The notes under the pieces are model-generated. The model had not been told where the DNA came from. It searched no databases and worked only from the letters and a program-made list of their open reading frames with translations. From an uncultured Collinsella sp. (lineage in GTDB: Bacteria; Actinomycetota; Coriobacteriia; Coriobacteriales; Coriobacteriaceae), in the NCBI GenBank assembly GCA_900545075.1, contig UQXT01000041.1, positions 1 to 17,495 of the forward strand: a DNA stretch of 17,495 bases, given 5' to 3'. Numbering within the stretch: the first letter of the stretch is position 1; each line of letters begins with the position of its first letter. Shown here in pieces: positions 1 to 8,036 of this stretch. The position numbers and the translations under genes are program-made.

Positions 1-153
1 GGCGTTTTTGGTCATCAGCACATGCACATTGGCGCCGGCTTTGGCCAGGGCATGGGCCACATTGGGCATTTTATAAGCAGCAATCCCGCCGGTAATGCCC
101 AGCAGGATCGTTTTTCCCTCAAGTTGCATTGAATTGTTGGATGCCGCCGTCAT
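1..153 (-). CDS. coaBC: Phosphopantothenoylcysteine decarboxylase / phosphopantothenate-cysteine ligase, N-terminal fragment
   Basis: Only the first 51 codons lie in the window; the gene runs off the left edge. The product is the bifunctional flavoprotein CoaBC (Dfp), which joins cysteine to 4'-phosphopantothenate and then decarboxylates the product in coenzyme A synthesis. The visible residues include the family's opening beta strand and nucleotide loop, GKTILLGITGGIAAYK at residues 13-28, then VHVLMTKNA. The chosen ATG (153-151) has AAGGA ten bases upstream, inside the end of the zinc-ribbon gene; a second ATG at 129 is possible but has no better site. The gap to the upstream stop is 3 bases, so it is probably the next cistron of the long operon. 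Another flavin-dependent decarboxylase of the same fold cannot be excluded from so short a piece. Confidence 0.85.
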   Translation of the reverse strand, partial: MTAASNNSMQLEGKTILLGITGGIAAYKMPNVAHALAKAGANVHVLMTKNA

Positions 154-156
154 TAT

Positions 157-876
157 TTAAGCTTCCTTGCTGGGAAGCACCAGCAGGCGGTGGCAGTACG
201 GGCAGTGCGTAATCTCACTACCGTCGTGGTTGAGGTCGCTCATGGACGACGCCTGCAGCGCGGTGTGGCAGACCGTGGGGATGTTGCCCTTGATGGTCTC
301 GACGGCCAGGCCGCGGAACTGCTTGAGCAGGCGCTCATAGTCGGTGAGCACGTCGGTCGGCAGCGTGGCGGCAAGCGCGGTGCGCTCCTTAGTGGCGGCG
401 TCAATCTGAGCCTGCAGGTCGGCAGCCTTGGCGCGGGCGGCCTTGGTATCGGCCTTTACGCCCTCCTCGAACTTGGCGATGATGGCCTGCGCGCGAGCCT
501 CGCGGTCGAGCGCCTCCTTGTGGGCGATGACAACATCCTTGCGGGTGTGCTCGATCTTGTCCAGGCGCTTGGCCAGGGTGGCGAGCTCGTTCTCCAGGTC
601 CTGAACCTCGCGGTAGTCAGAGCCGTCAACGTGGCGCTTCTTGGCGGCCTCGATGGCGTTATTGGTCTGGATTTCGGTGGTGTTGAGATCATCGAGCTCA
701 ATGTCCAGGTCCTTGCGCTGAGCATAGAGCTTGGTCATCTCGGACTTAAGCTTTACATAGGTCTTGCGCTTGGAAGCGAGCTCCTTGAGCTCCGGCATAT
801 TGGCAAGTTCGCTCTTGTTGCGGGCGAGCTCCAAATCGATCTGTTGCAGCTTGAGTAGCGTAGCGCCGGCGCTCAT
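157..876 (-). CDS. Coiled-coil zinc-ribbon protein (DUF164/C4-type zinc ribbon family)
   Basis: The product is 239 residues. A long charged, Ala/Lys/Glu-rich coiled coil covers about residues 5-175, and a small C-terminal metal-binding domain follows. The family is widespread in bacteria and often encoded beside Nif3-like proteins, as here; its role is not settled, with nucleic acid or protein binding suggested. Visible candidate ligands are C203 (VCHTAL) and C225/C228 (HCPYC). The first Cys of the usual first CxxC pair is absent: the position three residues before C203 is Pro. H204 or H229 might substitute. The frame is open to an ATG at 912, but I use ATG 876-874 because AAAGGAG lies seven bases upstream and its ATGA overlaps the Nif3 stop, implying translational coupling. 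Family assignment is good; function is unknown. Confidence 0.85.
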   Translation of the reverse strand: MSAGATLLKLQQIDLELARNKSELANMPELKELASKRKTYVKLKSEMTKLYAQRKDLDIELDDLNTTEIQTNNAIEAAKKRHVDGSDYREVQDLENELATLAKRLDKIEHTRKDVVIAHKEALDREARAQAIIAKFEEGVKADTKAARAKAADLQAQIDAATKERTALAATLPTDVLTDYERLLKQFRGLAVETIKGNIPTVCHTALQASSMSDLNHDGSEITHCPYCHRLLVLPSKEA

Positions 877-1682
877 AAGTTCTCTCCTTTTGTCACAGTC
901 CACCATTGGCAAGGGTTCAGTATTTTAATCGCATGACGGGGGTCAACCCCGGCATCAACTGCAGAGTTCATCAATATATCAACGAACGGCTCCTCGGAGC
1001 GGTCGTGCCCGAGCAAGATCACCGGCAGCCCGCGTAAGGCAAGGTCTTGCGCCACGTGGTAGCCCGCCTCGCCCGTCACGACAACGTCCGCGCCCGCGGC
1101 GATGGCGAGCTCTCCAAAGTCGCCCAGGGAGCCGCCCAAAATGGCGACCATGCGGCACGGGCGCTCGGCATCGCCCCATACGTGTGGGTCGCTTCCGAAG
1201 GCCGTGGCAGCACGGGTGGCAAGATCGCGCAGCGTGCACGGGTCGTTGAGTGTCGCATGGGCTCCCAGGCCGCAGGCCTCAGGCTCGTCCACATGCTCCA
1301 GCGAGCTCATGGGCTCAGCGCCCAGCAACTTACTTAGGCGAACACGTGCCTCATGCGAGCGGTCTAGATTGGTGTGGAGCGAGATGATGCTCACCCCACA
1401 ACGGGCCGCCTCGTAGAGCGCCGCACTGCACTGGGGACGCGTCGCGCTGGGCGGGCAAAATGCCTCGGGTGCCTTGATGTAGACGGGATGATGCGTGAGC
1501 AACACATTGGCTCCGGCTTCCAAGGCGCGCTGCACGTTGTTCCTGGTGGCATCGAGCGCGCAGGCAACGCCGCGGATCTCGTCATTGGGGTCGCCAACGG
1601 ATAAGCCTACGTGGTCCCAGGGTTCGGCGTCCGTCTTAGGATAGCGTGCAAGCAGGGCCCGCTCGAGTTCGGCGACGATCAT
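873..1682 (-). CDS. Nif3-like dinuclear metal centre protein
   Basis: The 269-residue product belongs to the Nif3/YbgI/YqfO family, toroidal hexamers with a two-metal site. Members are often annotated as GTP cyclohydrolase I type 2-like, but the physiological reaction is uncertain. Metal-site motifs are all visible: LLTHHP (H64, H65), HTNLD (H103, D107), and GHDRSEE near the C terminus (H226, E230). GEAGYH at 204-209 corresponds to the conserved GDxxYH stretch. The length fits the short family form without the large inserted middle domain. ATG 1682-1680 overlaps the cysteine desulfurase stop as ATGA, and its own stop overlaps the zinc-ribbon start in the same way, so all three are probably translated together. 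The pairing with a zinc-ribbon protein is a recurrent actinobacterial arrangement. Confidence 0.9.
   Translation of the reverse strand: MIVAELERALLARYPKTDAEPWDHVGLSVGDPNDEIRGVACALDATRNNVQRALEAGANVLLTHHPVYIKAPEAFCPPSATRPQCSAALYEAARCGVSIISLHTNLDRSHEARVRLSKLLGAEPMSSLEHVDEPEACGLGAHATLNDPCTLRDLATRAATAFGSDPHVWGDAERPCRMVAILGGSLGDFGELAIAAGADVVVTGEAGYHVAQDLALRGLPVILLGHDRSEEPFVDILMNSAVDAGVDPRHAIKILNPCQWWTVTKGENL
884..890 (-). promoter_or_regulatory. Shine-Dalgarno site deciding the zinc-ribbon start
   Basis: AAAGGAG on the minus strand, seven bases before ATG 876. It supports that start over the in-frame ATG at 912, which would lie deep inside the Nif3-like gene. Confidence 0.7.
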
Positions 1683-2857
1683 GCGGCACCTACGATCGAG
1701 AGCAGCGTCTGGGCAAAGTCGTCCAGATCGGCCGGATTCACACGGTCATCGAAGGAGATGCGCAATGCGCCCAACGCCTGCTCGCGACCGATGCCCATCG
1801 CGCTCAAAACGTGGCTGGGGTCCATGCTGCCGCTCGAGCATGCTGAGCCTGCCGACACCTCAAAGCCGGCGGCGTCGAGCTTGATGATAAGCTCCTCGGA
1901 GTCCATGCCGTCAATGTAGATCGAAACCATGCCGGGCAGACGGTCAGCCTGCGTGTAGTCGCCCATCGTGGCGTGAATGCGAGGATGGGCCGTAAGCGTG
2001 GCGTAGAGCTTGTCGGAAAGGGTCTGCAGCTTCTCGCGCTCCTCGGCCACATGGGGTGCCAGCGTGCGGGCGGCAGCGGCAAAGGCCAGCTGCGTGCGCA
2101 GATCTTGCGTGCCGGCGCGACGTCCGGCTTCCTGTCCGCCGCCAAAGATGCGGGGGCGCAGCGGCGTGCGGGTCTTAACGTAAAGCGCGCCGGATGCCAC
2201 GGGACCGCCAATTTTGTGGGCGGCGACGGACATGGCATCGACGCCCAGCTCGGTGACATCGAGCGGAAAATGCAAATAGCCCTGGATGGCATCGGTGTGG
2301 AACAGGGCGCCCACGGTATGCGCGGCGGCGGCCAGCCCGCGGATGGGCTGCACCACGCCGGTCTCGTTGTTGGCTGCCATGATGCTCACGAGTGCGACGT
2401 CGTCGCCGAGCAAGTCGTTCAGCGCGGCGGTCTCGATGTAGCCCGCACGGCAGGGCTGCACCAGATCGACGGTAAAGCCGGCTGCACGCAGCAGCGGCAG
2501 GTTGTCCAGAATCGAATCGTGCTCGATGGCAGATACGATCACGCGGTTGCGCTTGCGGTCGTGCTTACGGGCGCCCTCGGCAAGTCCGAGGAGCGCCAGC
2601 TGGTTTGCCTCGGTGCCACCATTGGTCAAGATAATCTCGGACGGGCGGACGCGCGCGCCAAAGCTGCGGGCGATCTCGCGACGTGCAACCTCCAGACGCG
2701 CGGCAGCCTTGCGGCCGAGCGAGTGCAGCGAGTTGGGGTTGACGCCGGCAAGCTCGCTGTCGTCGTACTCGCGCTGCGCAAGGAGCGCCTCGGCGCGCAT
2801 GGGCGTCGAGGCGGCATAGTCAAGATTCACGGGTATGCGGTTTTGACCTGCGGTCAT
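1679..2857 (-). CDS. Cysteine desulfurase (NifS/IscS family)
   Basis: This PLP enzyme of 392 residues removes sulfur from cysteine to give alanine and an enzyme persulfide, feeding Fe-S cluster or thio-modification pathways. Expected landmarks are present: NGGTEAN (79-85), H113 in IEHDS, ANNETG (162-167), D189 and Q192 in FHTDAIQG, the PLP lysine K215 in AAHKIGGP, GGGQEAGRRAGT, and the catalytic cysteine C340 in SAGSACSSG. The short loop around C340 without a long insertion is more like group I NifS/IscS than SufS. No scaffold protein (IscU/NifU) or thiouridylase (MnmA) is adjacent in the window, so the sulfur acceptor cannot be told; I leave the symbol blank for that reason. AGGAGG lies eleven bases before ATG 2857, overlapping the end of rpe; the gap to rpe is 6 bases. 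Confidence 0.92.
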   Translation of the reverse strand: MTAGQNRIPVNLDYAASTPMRAEALLAQREYDDSELAGVNPNSLHSLGRKAAARLEVARREIARSFGARVRPSEIILTNGGTEANQLALLGLAEGARKHDRKRNRVIVSAIEHDSILDNLPLLRAAGFTVDLVQPCRAGYIETAALNDLLGDDVALVSIMAANNETGVVQPIRGLAAAAHTVGALFHTDAIQGYLHFPLDVTELGVDAMSVAAHKIGGPVASGALYVKTRTPLRPRIFGGGQEAGRRAGTQDLRTQLAFAAAARTLAPHVAEEREKLQTLSDKLYATLTAHPRIHATMGDYTQADRLPGMVSIYIDGMDSEELIIKLDAAGFEVSAGSACSSGSMDPSHVLSAMGIGREQALGALRISFDDRVNPADLDDFAQTLLSIVGAA

Positions 2858-2863
2858 AAGGGT

Positions 2864-3535
2864 TTATGCCTCCTGTGCGGCCTCGTTGCCCAACTTCTGC
2901 AGCAGCGCAACCTCGGCAGCGGGATCTTCGGACTTAAAAACAGCGGAGCCGGCCACGAGGACGTTGGCGCCGGCCTTGACGACCTCGGCGATGTTCTTGG
3001 AAGAAATGCCGCCGTCGACCTCGATGAGGGGCGAAACGCCGTGACGCTCGCACATGGCCTTGAGCTCGTGCAGTTTGGCGATGGTACCGGGGATAAAACT
3101 CTGGCCGCCAAAGCCAGGGTTCACGCTCATCAGCAGCACCATATCGACGACGTCGATGATGCTCTCGAGAACGCAGACGGGCGTTGCGGGGTTGAGCACC
3201 ACGCCGGCCTTGACGCCGCGCTGCTGCAGATGGGTGAGCGTGCGGTGCAGGTGCGTGGAGGCCTCGTAGTGAACGGTGATCATATCGGCGCCAGCATCGG
3301 CGTACCAATCGACGGTCTCGTCGGGGTTCGACACCATCAGGTGCGCGTCGACCGGCACGTCGGTGGAGCGCTTGACGGCCTTGAGGATGTCAACGCCAAA
3401 AGTGAGGTTGCCGGTAAAGTGACCGTCCATGACGTCGAAGTGCACAAAGTCGGCACCGGCGATCTTGTCGAGGTCGCCCTTAAGGTTGGCCATATCGGCC
3501 GAAAGGATGGACGGAGCGATTTTAATGGAACCCAT
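2864..3535 (-). CDS. rpe: Ribulose-phosphate 3-epimerase
   Basis: The product is a 223-residue TIM-barrel enzyme that interconverts D-ribulose 5-phosphate and D-xylulose 5-phosphate in the pentose phosphate pathway (cytosol). The family signature strings are complete: APSILSAD (7-14), HFDVMDGHF with metal ligands H32 and D34, DAHLMV with H65, the phosphate-binding loop MSVNPGFGGQSF (136-147), and EVDGGI with D174. GSAVF near 197-201 completes the second phosphate site. Length is standard for the family. ATG 3535-3533 is preceded by AGAAAGG at about nine to ten bases. It sits between gpsA (17-18 base gap) and the cysteine desulfurase in the same transcription unit; neither neighbour works on the same substrate. 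Confidence 0.96.
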   Translation of the reverse strand: MGSIKIAPSILSADMANLKGDLDKIAGADFVHFDVMDGHFTGNLTFGVDILKAVKRSTDVPVDAHLMVSNPDETVDWYADAGADMITVHYEASTHLHRTLTHLQQRGVKAGVVLNPATPVCVLESIIDVVDMVLLMSVNPGFGGQSFIPGTIAKLHELKAMCERHGVSPLIEVDGGISSKNIAEVVKAGANVLVAGSAVFKSEDPAAEVALLQKLGNEAAQEA

Positions 3536-3553
3536 GGTAGTAGCCTTTCTGCA

Positions 3554-4561
3554 CTAGTCGGTGAGTCCGTAGAACTCTTGCGATGGGACGCGGTCGGTGA
3601 GAATTTCGAGCGCCCTATCCAAAGTAACACCGTTGTAGAGCGTTTGCTCCACGGCAAAGGTGAGCGGAATGTCTACGCCCAGTGAACGGGCGAGCTCGCT
3701 GACGCTGCGGGCCGCGACGGCGCCCTCGACCACCATGTGCGTGCGCGCCTGGTACTCGTCGAGCGACACGCCGTGGGCAAATTCGTAGCCAAAGGTGCGG
3801 TTGCGCGAATGCTCCGAGGTGCAGGTGGCGATGAGGTCGCCCATGCCGGCAAGGCCCATGCAGGTCATGGCCTGCCCGCCGCGGGCATGCACCAGGCGGC
3901 TGATCTCGGCCAAGCCGCGCGTCATGATGAGGGCAAGCGTGTTGTCGCCCGCGCCGGAGCCGGCGGAAATGCCGCACACGATGGCGATGACGTTTTTCAT
4001 GGCGCCGCAAACCTCGACGCCGGTCATGTCCTGCGATAGGTAGATGCGGAAGGCCGTGGATAGGAGTAGGTCCTTAAAGGTCTCCCCTATCTGCGAGTCT
4101 TTGCTGGCGATGACGGCGGCAGAAAGTCCGCCGCGGCAGATCTCCTCGGCATGGTTGGGACCCGAGAGGGCCGCCACACGCCGCTCGTTGCCGATCTCGC
4201 TGGCAATGACTTCGCTCATGAGCAGGCCGGACTCGGGCTCGATGCCCTTGGTGAGGCACAGGACCGGGGTGTCGGCGGCGATGAAGGGTGCTGCCTGATG
4301 GCATACGCTGCGAAGGTGCGTGGAGGGCACGGCAAAGATAATGGCCTCTGCGCCGTCGAGTGTCTGCGTCAGGTCCGTCGTGGCAACGACGTTGCTGGGC
4401 AGCACGTAGTCCACCAGATACCGGGGATTGCGGTGCTCGCCATTGATGCCGGCGGCCGTCTGCTCGCTATGGGCCCACATGGTCACGCGCTCGGCTCGCG
4501 CGGCGGCAAGGCCGGCGACGGCGGTTCCCCAGGAGCCGGAGCCAATCAGCGCAACATTCAT
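3554..4561 (-). CDS. gpsA: Glycerol-3-phosphate dehydrogenase [NAD(P)+]
   Basis: The 335-residue cytosolic enzyme reduces dihydroxyacetone phosphate to sn-glycerol 3-phosphate, the backbone for phospholipids. It has the N-terminal dinucleotide-binding loop GSGSWG (7-12), TKGIE (103-107), LSGPNHAEE (131-139), the catalytic lysine region GAMKNV (K188), and GLAGMGDL-TCTS followed by SRNR in the C-terminal domain. Length matches the bacterial family. It lies immediately downstream of plsY, whose product uses its glycerol 3-phosphate: the plsY stop (4571) is nine bases from this ATG. That pairing is common in bacteria and supports the assignment. Confidence 0.96.
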   Translation of the reverse strand: MNVALIGSGSWGTAVAGLAAARAERVTMWAHSEQTAAGINGEHRNPRYLVDYVLPSNVVATTDLTQTLDGAEAIIFAVPSTHLRSVCHQAAPFIAADTPVLCLTKGIEPESGLLMSEVIASEIGNERRVAALSGPNHAEEICRGGLSAAVIASKDSQIGETFKDLLLSTAFRIYLSQDMTGVEVCGAMKNVIAIVCGISAGSGAGDNTLALIMTRGLAEISRLVHARGGQAMTCMGLAGMGDLIATCTSEHSRNRTFGYEFAHGVSLDEYQARTHMVVEGAVAARSVSELARSLGVDIPLTFAVEQTLYNGVTLDRALEILTDRVPSQEFYGLTD

Positions 4562-4570
4562 GACTCTCTC

Positions 4571-5254
4571 CTACTTATCGTCGGGCTCGGTGACGCGCTT
4601 GGTAAACGAGAGCTTGGACTCCTTGCCCGTCATGAGCTTTTTGATGTTCGCACGATGGGCCCACACCACGGTGATGCCGATCATCGCCATGCAAAACTTA
4701 AGTCCTAGGCTGCTGTACGGAAAGACCGCGCAGGCGGCGATGGGAAGTCCGATGGCAGCGGCAAGCGAGCCTACCGACACAAACTTGGTGATGGCGACGG
4801 CCACGATAAACATACCCAACAGCGAAAGTCCGATGGGCCAGTACCAGGCGAGGATGACGCCCAAACCAACTGCGATACCCTTGCCGCCATGGAAGTTGAG
4901 GTAGGGCGAGAAGATGTGTCCCCACACCGCTGCCAGGCAAATGACGCCGAGCATCCAGTCGCCGGTAGCACCGGGAGCCATAATGCTCGGCGGAAAACCA
5001 TAGCCTAGATCGGCGATAAGCGGACGCGCGATAATGACACAGATGGCGCCCTTAAGGCAGTCGAGCAGCAGCGTGAGCGCGGCCACCTTGGGGCCGGCCA
5101 CGCGCAGTGCGTTGGTGGTGCCGATGTTGCCGGAGCCCGCCTTGCGAATGTCGGTGTGGTTGAACACGCGGCCCAAGATCAGACCAAACGGAATCGCTCC
5201 GATAAAGAACGAAACCACGGCGCAGATGGCGGTCAGCAGAATCGGATTATGCAT
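4571..5254 (-). CDS. plsY: Acyl-phosphate:glycerol-3-phosphate acyltransferase
   Basis: PlsY is an integral membrane enzyme that transfers an acyl group from acyl phosphate to glycerol 3-phosphate, giving lysophosphatidic acid. The 227-residue product has several hydrophobic segments and the three family motifs: AGSGNIGTTNALR (39-51), HGGKGIAVGLG (122-132) and AHRANIKKLMTGKES (199-213). The last two bind the phosphate and glycerol phosphate. The frame is open to an ATG at 5302, but I use ATG 5254-5252: AAGGAG sits seven bases upstream, and the extra 16 residues would be a hydrophilic tail inside der. The start overlaps the end of der by 8 bases. It precedes gpsA, its substrate supplier. Confidence 0.95.
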   Translation of the reverse strand: MHNPILLTAICAVVSFFIGAIPFGLILGRVFNHTDIRKAGSGNIGTTNALRVAGPKVAALTLLLDCLKGAICVIIARPLIADLGYGFPPSIMAPGATGDWMLGVICLAAVWGHIFSPYLNFHGGKGIAVGLGVILAWYWPIGLSLLGMFIVAVAITKFVSVGSLAAAIGLPIAACAVFPYSSLGLKFCMAMIGITVVWAHRANIKKLMTGKESKLSFTKRVTEPDDK

Positions 5255-6581
5255 CCTTTTGCTCCTTCTTCCTAAAGAAGAGTCGAATGGGAGTGCCGGC
5301 AAAGTCGAAGGTCGATCGCATGCGGTTCTCTACGTAGCGCTGGTAGGTGTCGTTGACCAGGTCGCTATGGTTGACGAAAAACGTGAACGTCGGCGGGTTG
5401 ACGCCCGTCTGAGTCACGTAGTGCATGCGCAGGCGGCGCTTGCCGTCCACCACGGTATGACCGAACTCGCGCAGGTCGGTGAGGAACGTGTTGAGGCGCG
5501 AGGTGCTGATCTTTTGCGAGCGCGTCTTTTCGGCGGCGTCGACCATCGCCCAGATCTTCTCGACGCTGCGGCCGGTCAGGGCAGAGATGCGCAGGTACTG
5601 GGCCCAGGGAGCCATAACGCCCAGACGGCGGTCGACGGTCTCCATGCAGGCCTCGCGCTTGCGGTCATCATCGAGTAGATCCCACTTGTTGAGCAGCACA
5701 ACGATGGCGCAGCCGCGCTCGATGGCAAGACCCATGACCTTTTGGTCCTGCTCGGTGACGCCCACGGAGGCGTCGACGACGAGCAGCGCCACGTCGGCGC
5801 GGTCGATGGCGCGCAGGCCGCGGACCATGGAGTAGTACTCGATGTTCTCGTACACGGTGCTCTTCTTGCGAATGCCCGCGGTGTCGACCATACGGTAGTG
5901 CTTGCCGTTACGCTCGACGACGGTGTCGATGGCATCGCGCGTGGTGCCGGCGATGTTGGACACGATGGAGCGATCGGCGCCCAGGATGCGGTTGAACAGC
6001 GACGACTTGCCGGCGTTGGGGCGGCCGATGATGGCGACGTTCAGCGCGTCGGGGAACTCATCGGCGACCTCGTCCTCTTCCTCTGGAAGCAGGGCCACGA
6101 TATCGTCGAGCAGGTCGCCCGTGCCATGGCCGTGCAGGGCCGAGAGCGGCGTGGGCTCACCGATGCCGAGCGAATAGAACTCCCAGATGCTGTCGTTTTC
6201 GCGATCGGGGTTGTCGAGCTTGTTCACCAGCAGAAAGACCGGCTTGTCGCAGCGCTTGAGCATGCGAGCGACCGACTCGTCCTCCTCGGTGACGCCGGTG
6301 CGGCCGTCGACCACAAACAGGATGACGGCGGCTTCCTCGGCGGCGGCGAGGGCCTGGTCGCGAATGGACGTGGCGAAGACGTCATCGCTCTTGAGCGGTT
6401 CGATGCCGCCCGTGTCGACGATGGTGAACTCGCGGCCGTTCCAATCGGCCGTGTGGTACGAGCGGTCGCGCGTGACGCCTCGGGACTCGTGGACGATGGC
6501 GTCCGAGGTCTGGGCCAGGCGGTTGACGAGCGTGGACTTGCCCACGTTGGGGCGTCCGACGACGGCGACGATAGGTTTCAT
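5247..6581 (-). CDS. der: Ribosome biogenesis GTPase Der (EngA)
   Basis: Der is a tandem-domain GTPase that acts in maturation of the 50S ribosomal subunit. The 444-residue product has two complete GTPase domains: first P-loop GRPNVGKS (9-16) with DTGG and NKLD; second P-loop GRPNAGKS with DTAG, NKWD and SAL. A C-terminal KH-like domain follows (about 350-435), containing PPTFTFFVN and the RYVENRMR stretch, then a short basic tail. The frame continues upstream to an ATG at 6752, but those 57 residues are unlike the family. ATG 6581-6579 has AAAGGAG five bases upstream and places the P-loop at the usual position. The gap to the radical SAM gene is 10 bases; the end overlaps plsY. Confidence 0.96.
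   Translation of the reverse strand: MKPIVAVVGRPNVGKSTLVNRLAQTSDAIVHESRGVTRDRSYHTADWNGREFTIVDTGGIEPLKSDDVFATSIRDQALAAAEEAAVILFVVDGRTGVTEEDESVARMLKRCDKPVFLLVNKLDNPDRENDSIWEFYSLGIGEPTPLSALHGHGTGDLLDDIVALLPEEEDEVADEFPDALNVAIIGRPNAGKSSLFNRILGADRSIVSNIAGTTRDAIDTVVERNGKHYRMVDTAGIRKKSTVYENIEYYSMVRGLRAIDRADVALLVVDASVGVTEQDQKVMGLAIERGCAIVVLLNKWDLLDDDRKREACMETVDRRLGVMAPWAQYLRISALTGRSVEKIWAMVDAAEKTRSQKISTSRLNTFLTDLREFGHTVVDGKRRLRMHYVTQTGVNPPTFTFFVNHSDLVNDTYQRYVENRMRSTFDFAGTPIRLFFRKKEQKDA
5262..5267 (-). promoter_or_regulatory. Shine-Dalgarno site deciding the plsY start
   Basis: AAGGAG on the minus strand within the last codons of der, seven bases before ATG 5254. It argues against the in-frame ATG at 5302. 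Confidence 0.65.
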
Positions 6582-6586
6582 CTGCA

Positions 6587-6593
6587 CTCCTTT
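6587..6593 (-). promoter_or_regulatory. Shine-Dalgarno site deciding the der start
   Basis: AAAGGAG on the minus strand, five bases before ATG 6581 and overlapping the stop codon of the radical SAM gene. It rules strongly for the 444-residue form of Der. Confidence 0.7.
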
Positions 6594-8034
6594 AATGGGT
6601 AGGGTCAGTGGAAATGTTAGAGCCGGCAGGCACAATGCCAAGGATGTGCTCCAGGGTATCGAGCAGCTCATGCGGCATGGTCGACACCACATGAACCTCG
6701 GCGCCGCGACTGGTAAGGCTTGCGAGTAAATCGTCACGATGATACTCGTCAAGCGTCATGCCGTCAGCGTTGAACATGAGCTTAGGCACAAAGAGCATAA
6801 CCCCCGAGAGGTCCTGCGGCAGCTGTTCCAGAATGTCACACGCGACGATGAGGCCGGTCACGTCCACGTTGCCGCCAAAGTAGCGATTCTTGATGGCCGT
6901 GACGGTGCCGGCGAGCCCCTGCGGCGATTCCACAAAGCGGGCCACCGTGTCGCGTGCGCTGGCGCCCGAGAGGCACAGCAGGTGTTGGCCGCGGGCGGCA
7001 ATGGCCTCGCGGACGCGGGCTAGGCGCTCGGCGTCGGCGGTAAGCACGTCGTCGGTCTCGTCCAGATACGAGCGGATCATGCCGATGCCGTCGTAGTACT
7101 GCGGGTAACCGTCGTAAAAGTCTGCCTCGGGAGGATCGATGCCGGCGTCCAGATAGAACTCGTCGCTCATCTGGAAGGTGTGACGGCCAAAGCGCTCGAA
7201 GGCGCGGTCCTGGAACGGTCGGATCATGGCAATGGTCTCGCGCGCTAGCTCGGGCTTGTCGCTGTAGGACCAGCTAAAACGGTTCTGGTGCTTGGTAAAA
7301 CCGAGCGGCACGATGCCCAGGCTCGTGATCTGCTCGTGCTCCTCGCAAAAGCGCAGAGTCTTTTCTAGCTCCTCGCCGTCGTTCATGCCGGGGCACAACA
7401 CGATCTGCGCGTGAATCTCTATGCCGGCGGCCATGATAGCCTCGAGCACGTCCATGCCTCGCTGGGCGTTGCGGCCCATCATACGACGGCGGACGTCGGG
7501 GCTCACGGCGTGGACCGATACGTTCATGGGACTCATGTTGCGCTGGATGACGTTTTGCACGTCCTCGTCGGTGAGGTTGGTGAGCGTGACGAAGTTGCCC
7601 TGCAAAAAGCTTAGGCGATAGTCGTCGTCGCGAATATAGAGCGTGGAGCGGCCGCCCTTGGGGAGCATCGTCATAAAGCAAAATACGCAGGCGTTCACAC
7701 AGGTGCGCATACCATCGAAGATGGGGCCATCGAATTCAAGGCCCCAGTCCTCTCCCGGGAAGCGGTCGAGCTCGACGGGGGTGACGCTGTTGTCGCGCGG
7801 GTCGAAAACCTCGAGGTCGACGGTGTCGTCGTCGGCCTCCCAGAGCCACACGATCATGTCGGTGAGCGCCTCACCGTTGACCGTGAGCACGCGCATGCCC
7901 GGCTCGATACCCACATCCCACGCGGGCGATTCGGGACGCACGTTCTTTACGAGCGCGCCCTCACCCGGCTCGGGGTCGCGGCTGCGCCCGTAATCGGCCA
8001 CCTCGGCGGCGTATGCGGGTACGGTCTGGTCCAT
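6592..8034 (-). CDS. DUF512 family radical SAM protein with N-terminal PDZ-like domain
   Basis: The product has 480 residues. About residues 25-95 form a PDZ-like domain (ALVKNVRPESPAWDVGI). A radical SAM cluster motif CVNACVFC follows, with C112, C116 and C119 in the CxxxCxxC spacing, which should bind a 4Fe-4S cluster and S-adenosylmethionine. The rest matches the DUF512-type C-terminal region (for example LCPGMNDG at 213-220 and GIVPLGFTKHQNRF near 240-253). The family is conserved in Firmicutes, Actinobacteria and cyanobacteria, frequently next to der as here, but its substrate is unknown. The frame extends to an ATG at 8139; I choose ATG 8034-8032 because the added 35 residues are Arg/His-rich antisense-like sequence inside ispH. 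The only Shine-Dalgarno candidate (AAGGAG) is rather far, 14 bases away. The gap to ispH is 2 bases. Confidence 0.9.
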   Translation of the reverse strand: MDQTVPAYAAEVADYGRSRDPEPGEGALVKNVRPESPAWDVGIEPGMRVLTVNGEALTDMIVWLWEADDDTVDLEVFDPRDNSVTPVELDRFPGEDWGLEFDGPIFDGMRTCVNACVFCFMTMLPKGGRSTLYIRDDDYRLSFLQGNFVTLTNLTDEDVQNVIQRNMSPMNVSVHAVSPDVRRRMMGRNAQRGMDVLEAIMAAGIEIHAQIVLCPGMNDGEELEKTLRFCEEHEQITSLGIVPLGFTKHQNRFSWSYSDKPELARETIAMIRPFQDRAFERFGRHTFQMSDEFYLDAGIDPPEADFYDGYPQYYDGIGMIRSYLDETDDVLTADAERLARVREAIAARGQHLLCLSGASARDTVARFVESPQGLAGTVTAIKNRYFGGNVDVTGLIVACDILEQLPQDLSGVMLFVPKLMFNADGMTLDEYHRDDLLASLTSRGAEVHVVSTMPHELLDTLEHILGIVPAGSNISTDPTH

Positions 8035-8036
8035 GA

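Noticed and set aside
1973..3685. A 570-codon open frame on the plus strand
   Set aside because: It lies antisense to the cysteine desulfurase, rpe and the end of gpsA, all of which show full family motifs. Long antisense frames are common in high-GC genes, and this one has no recognisable domain.
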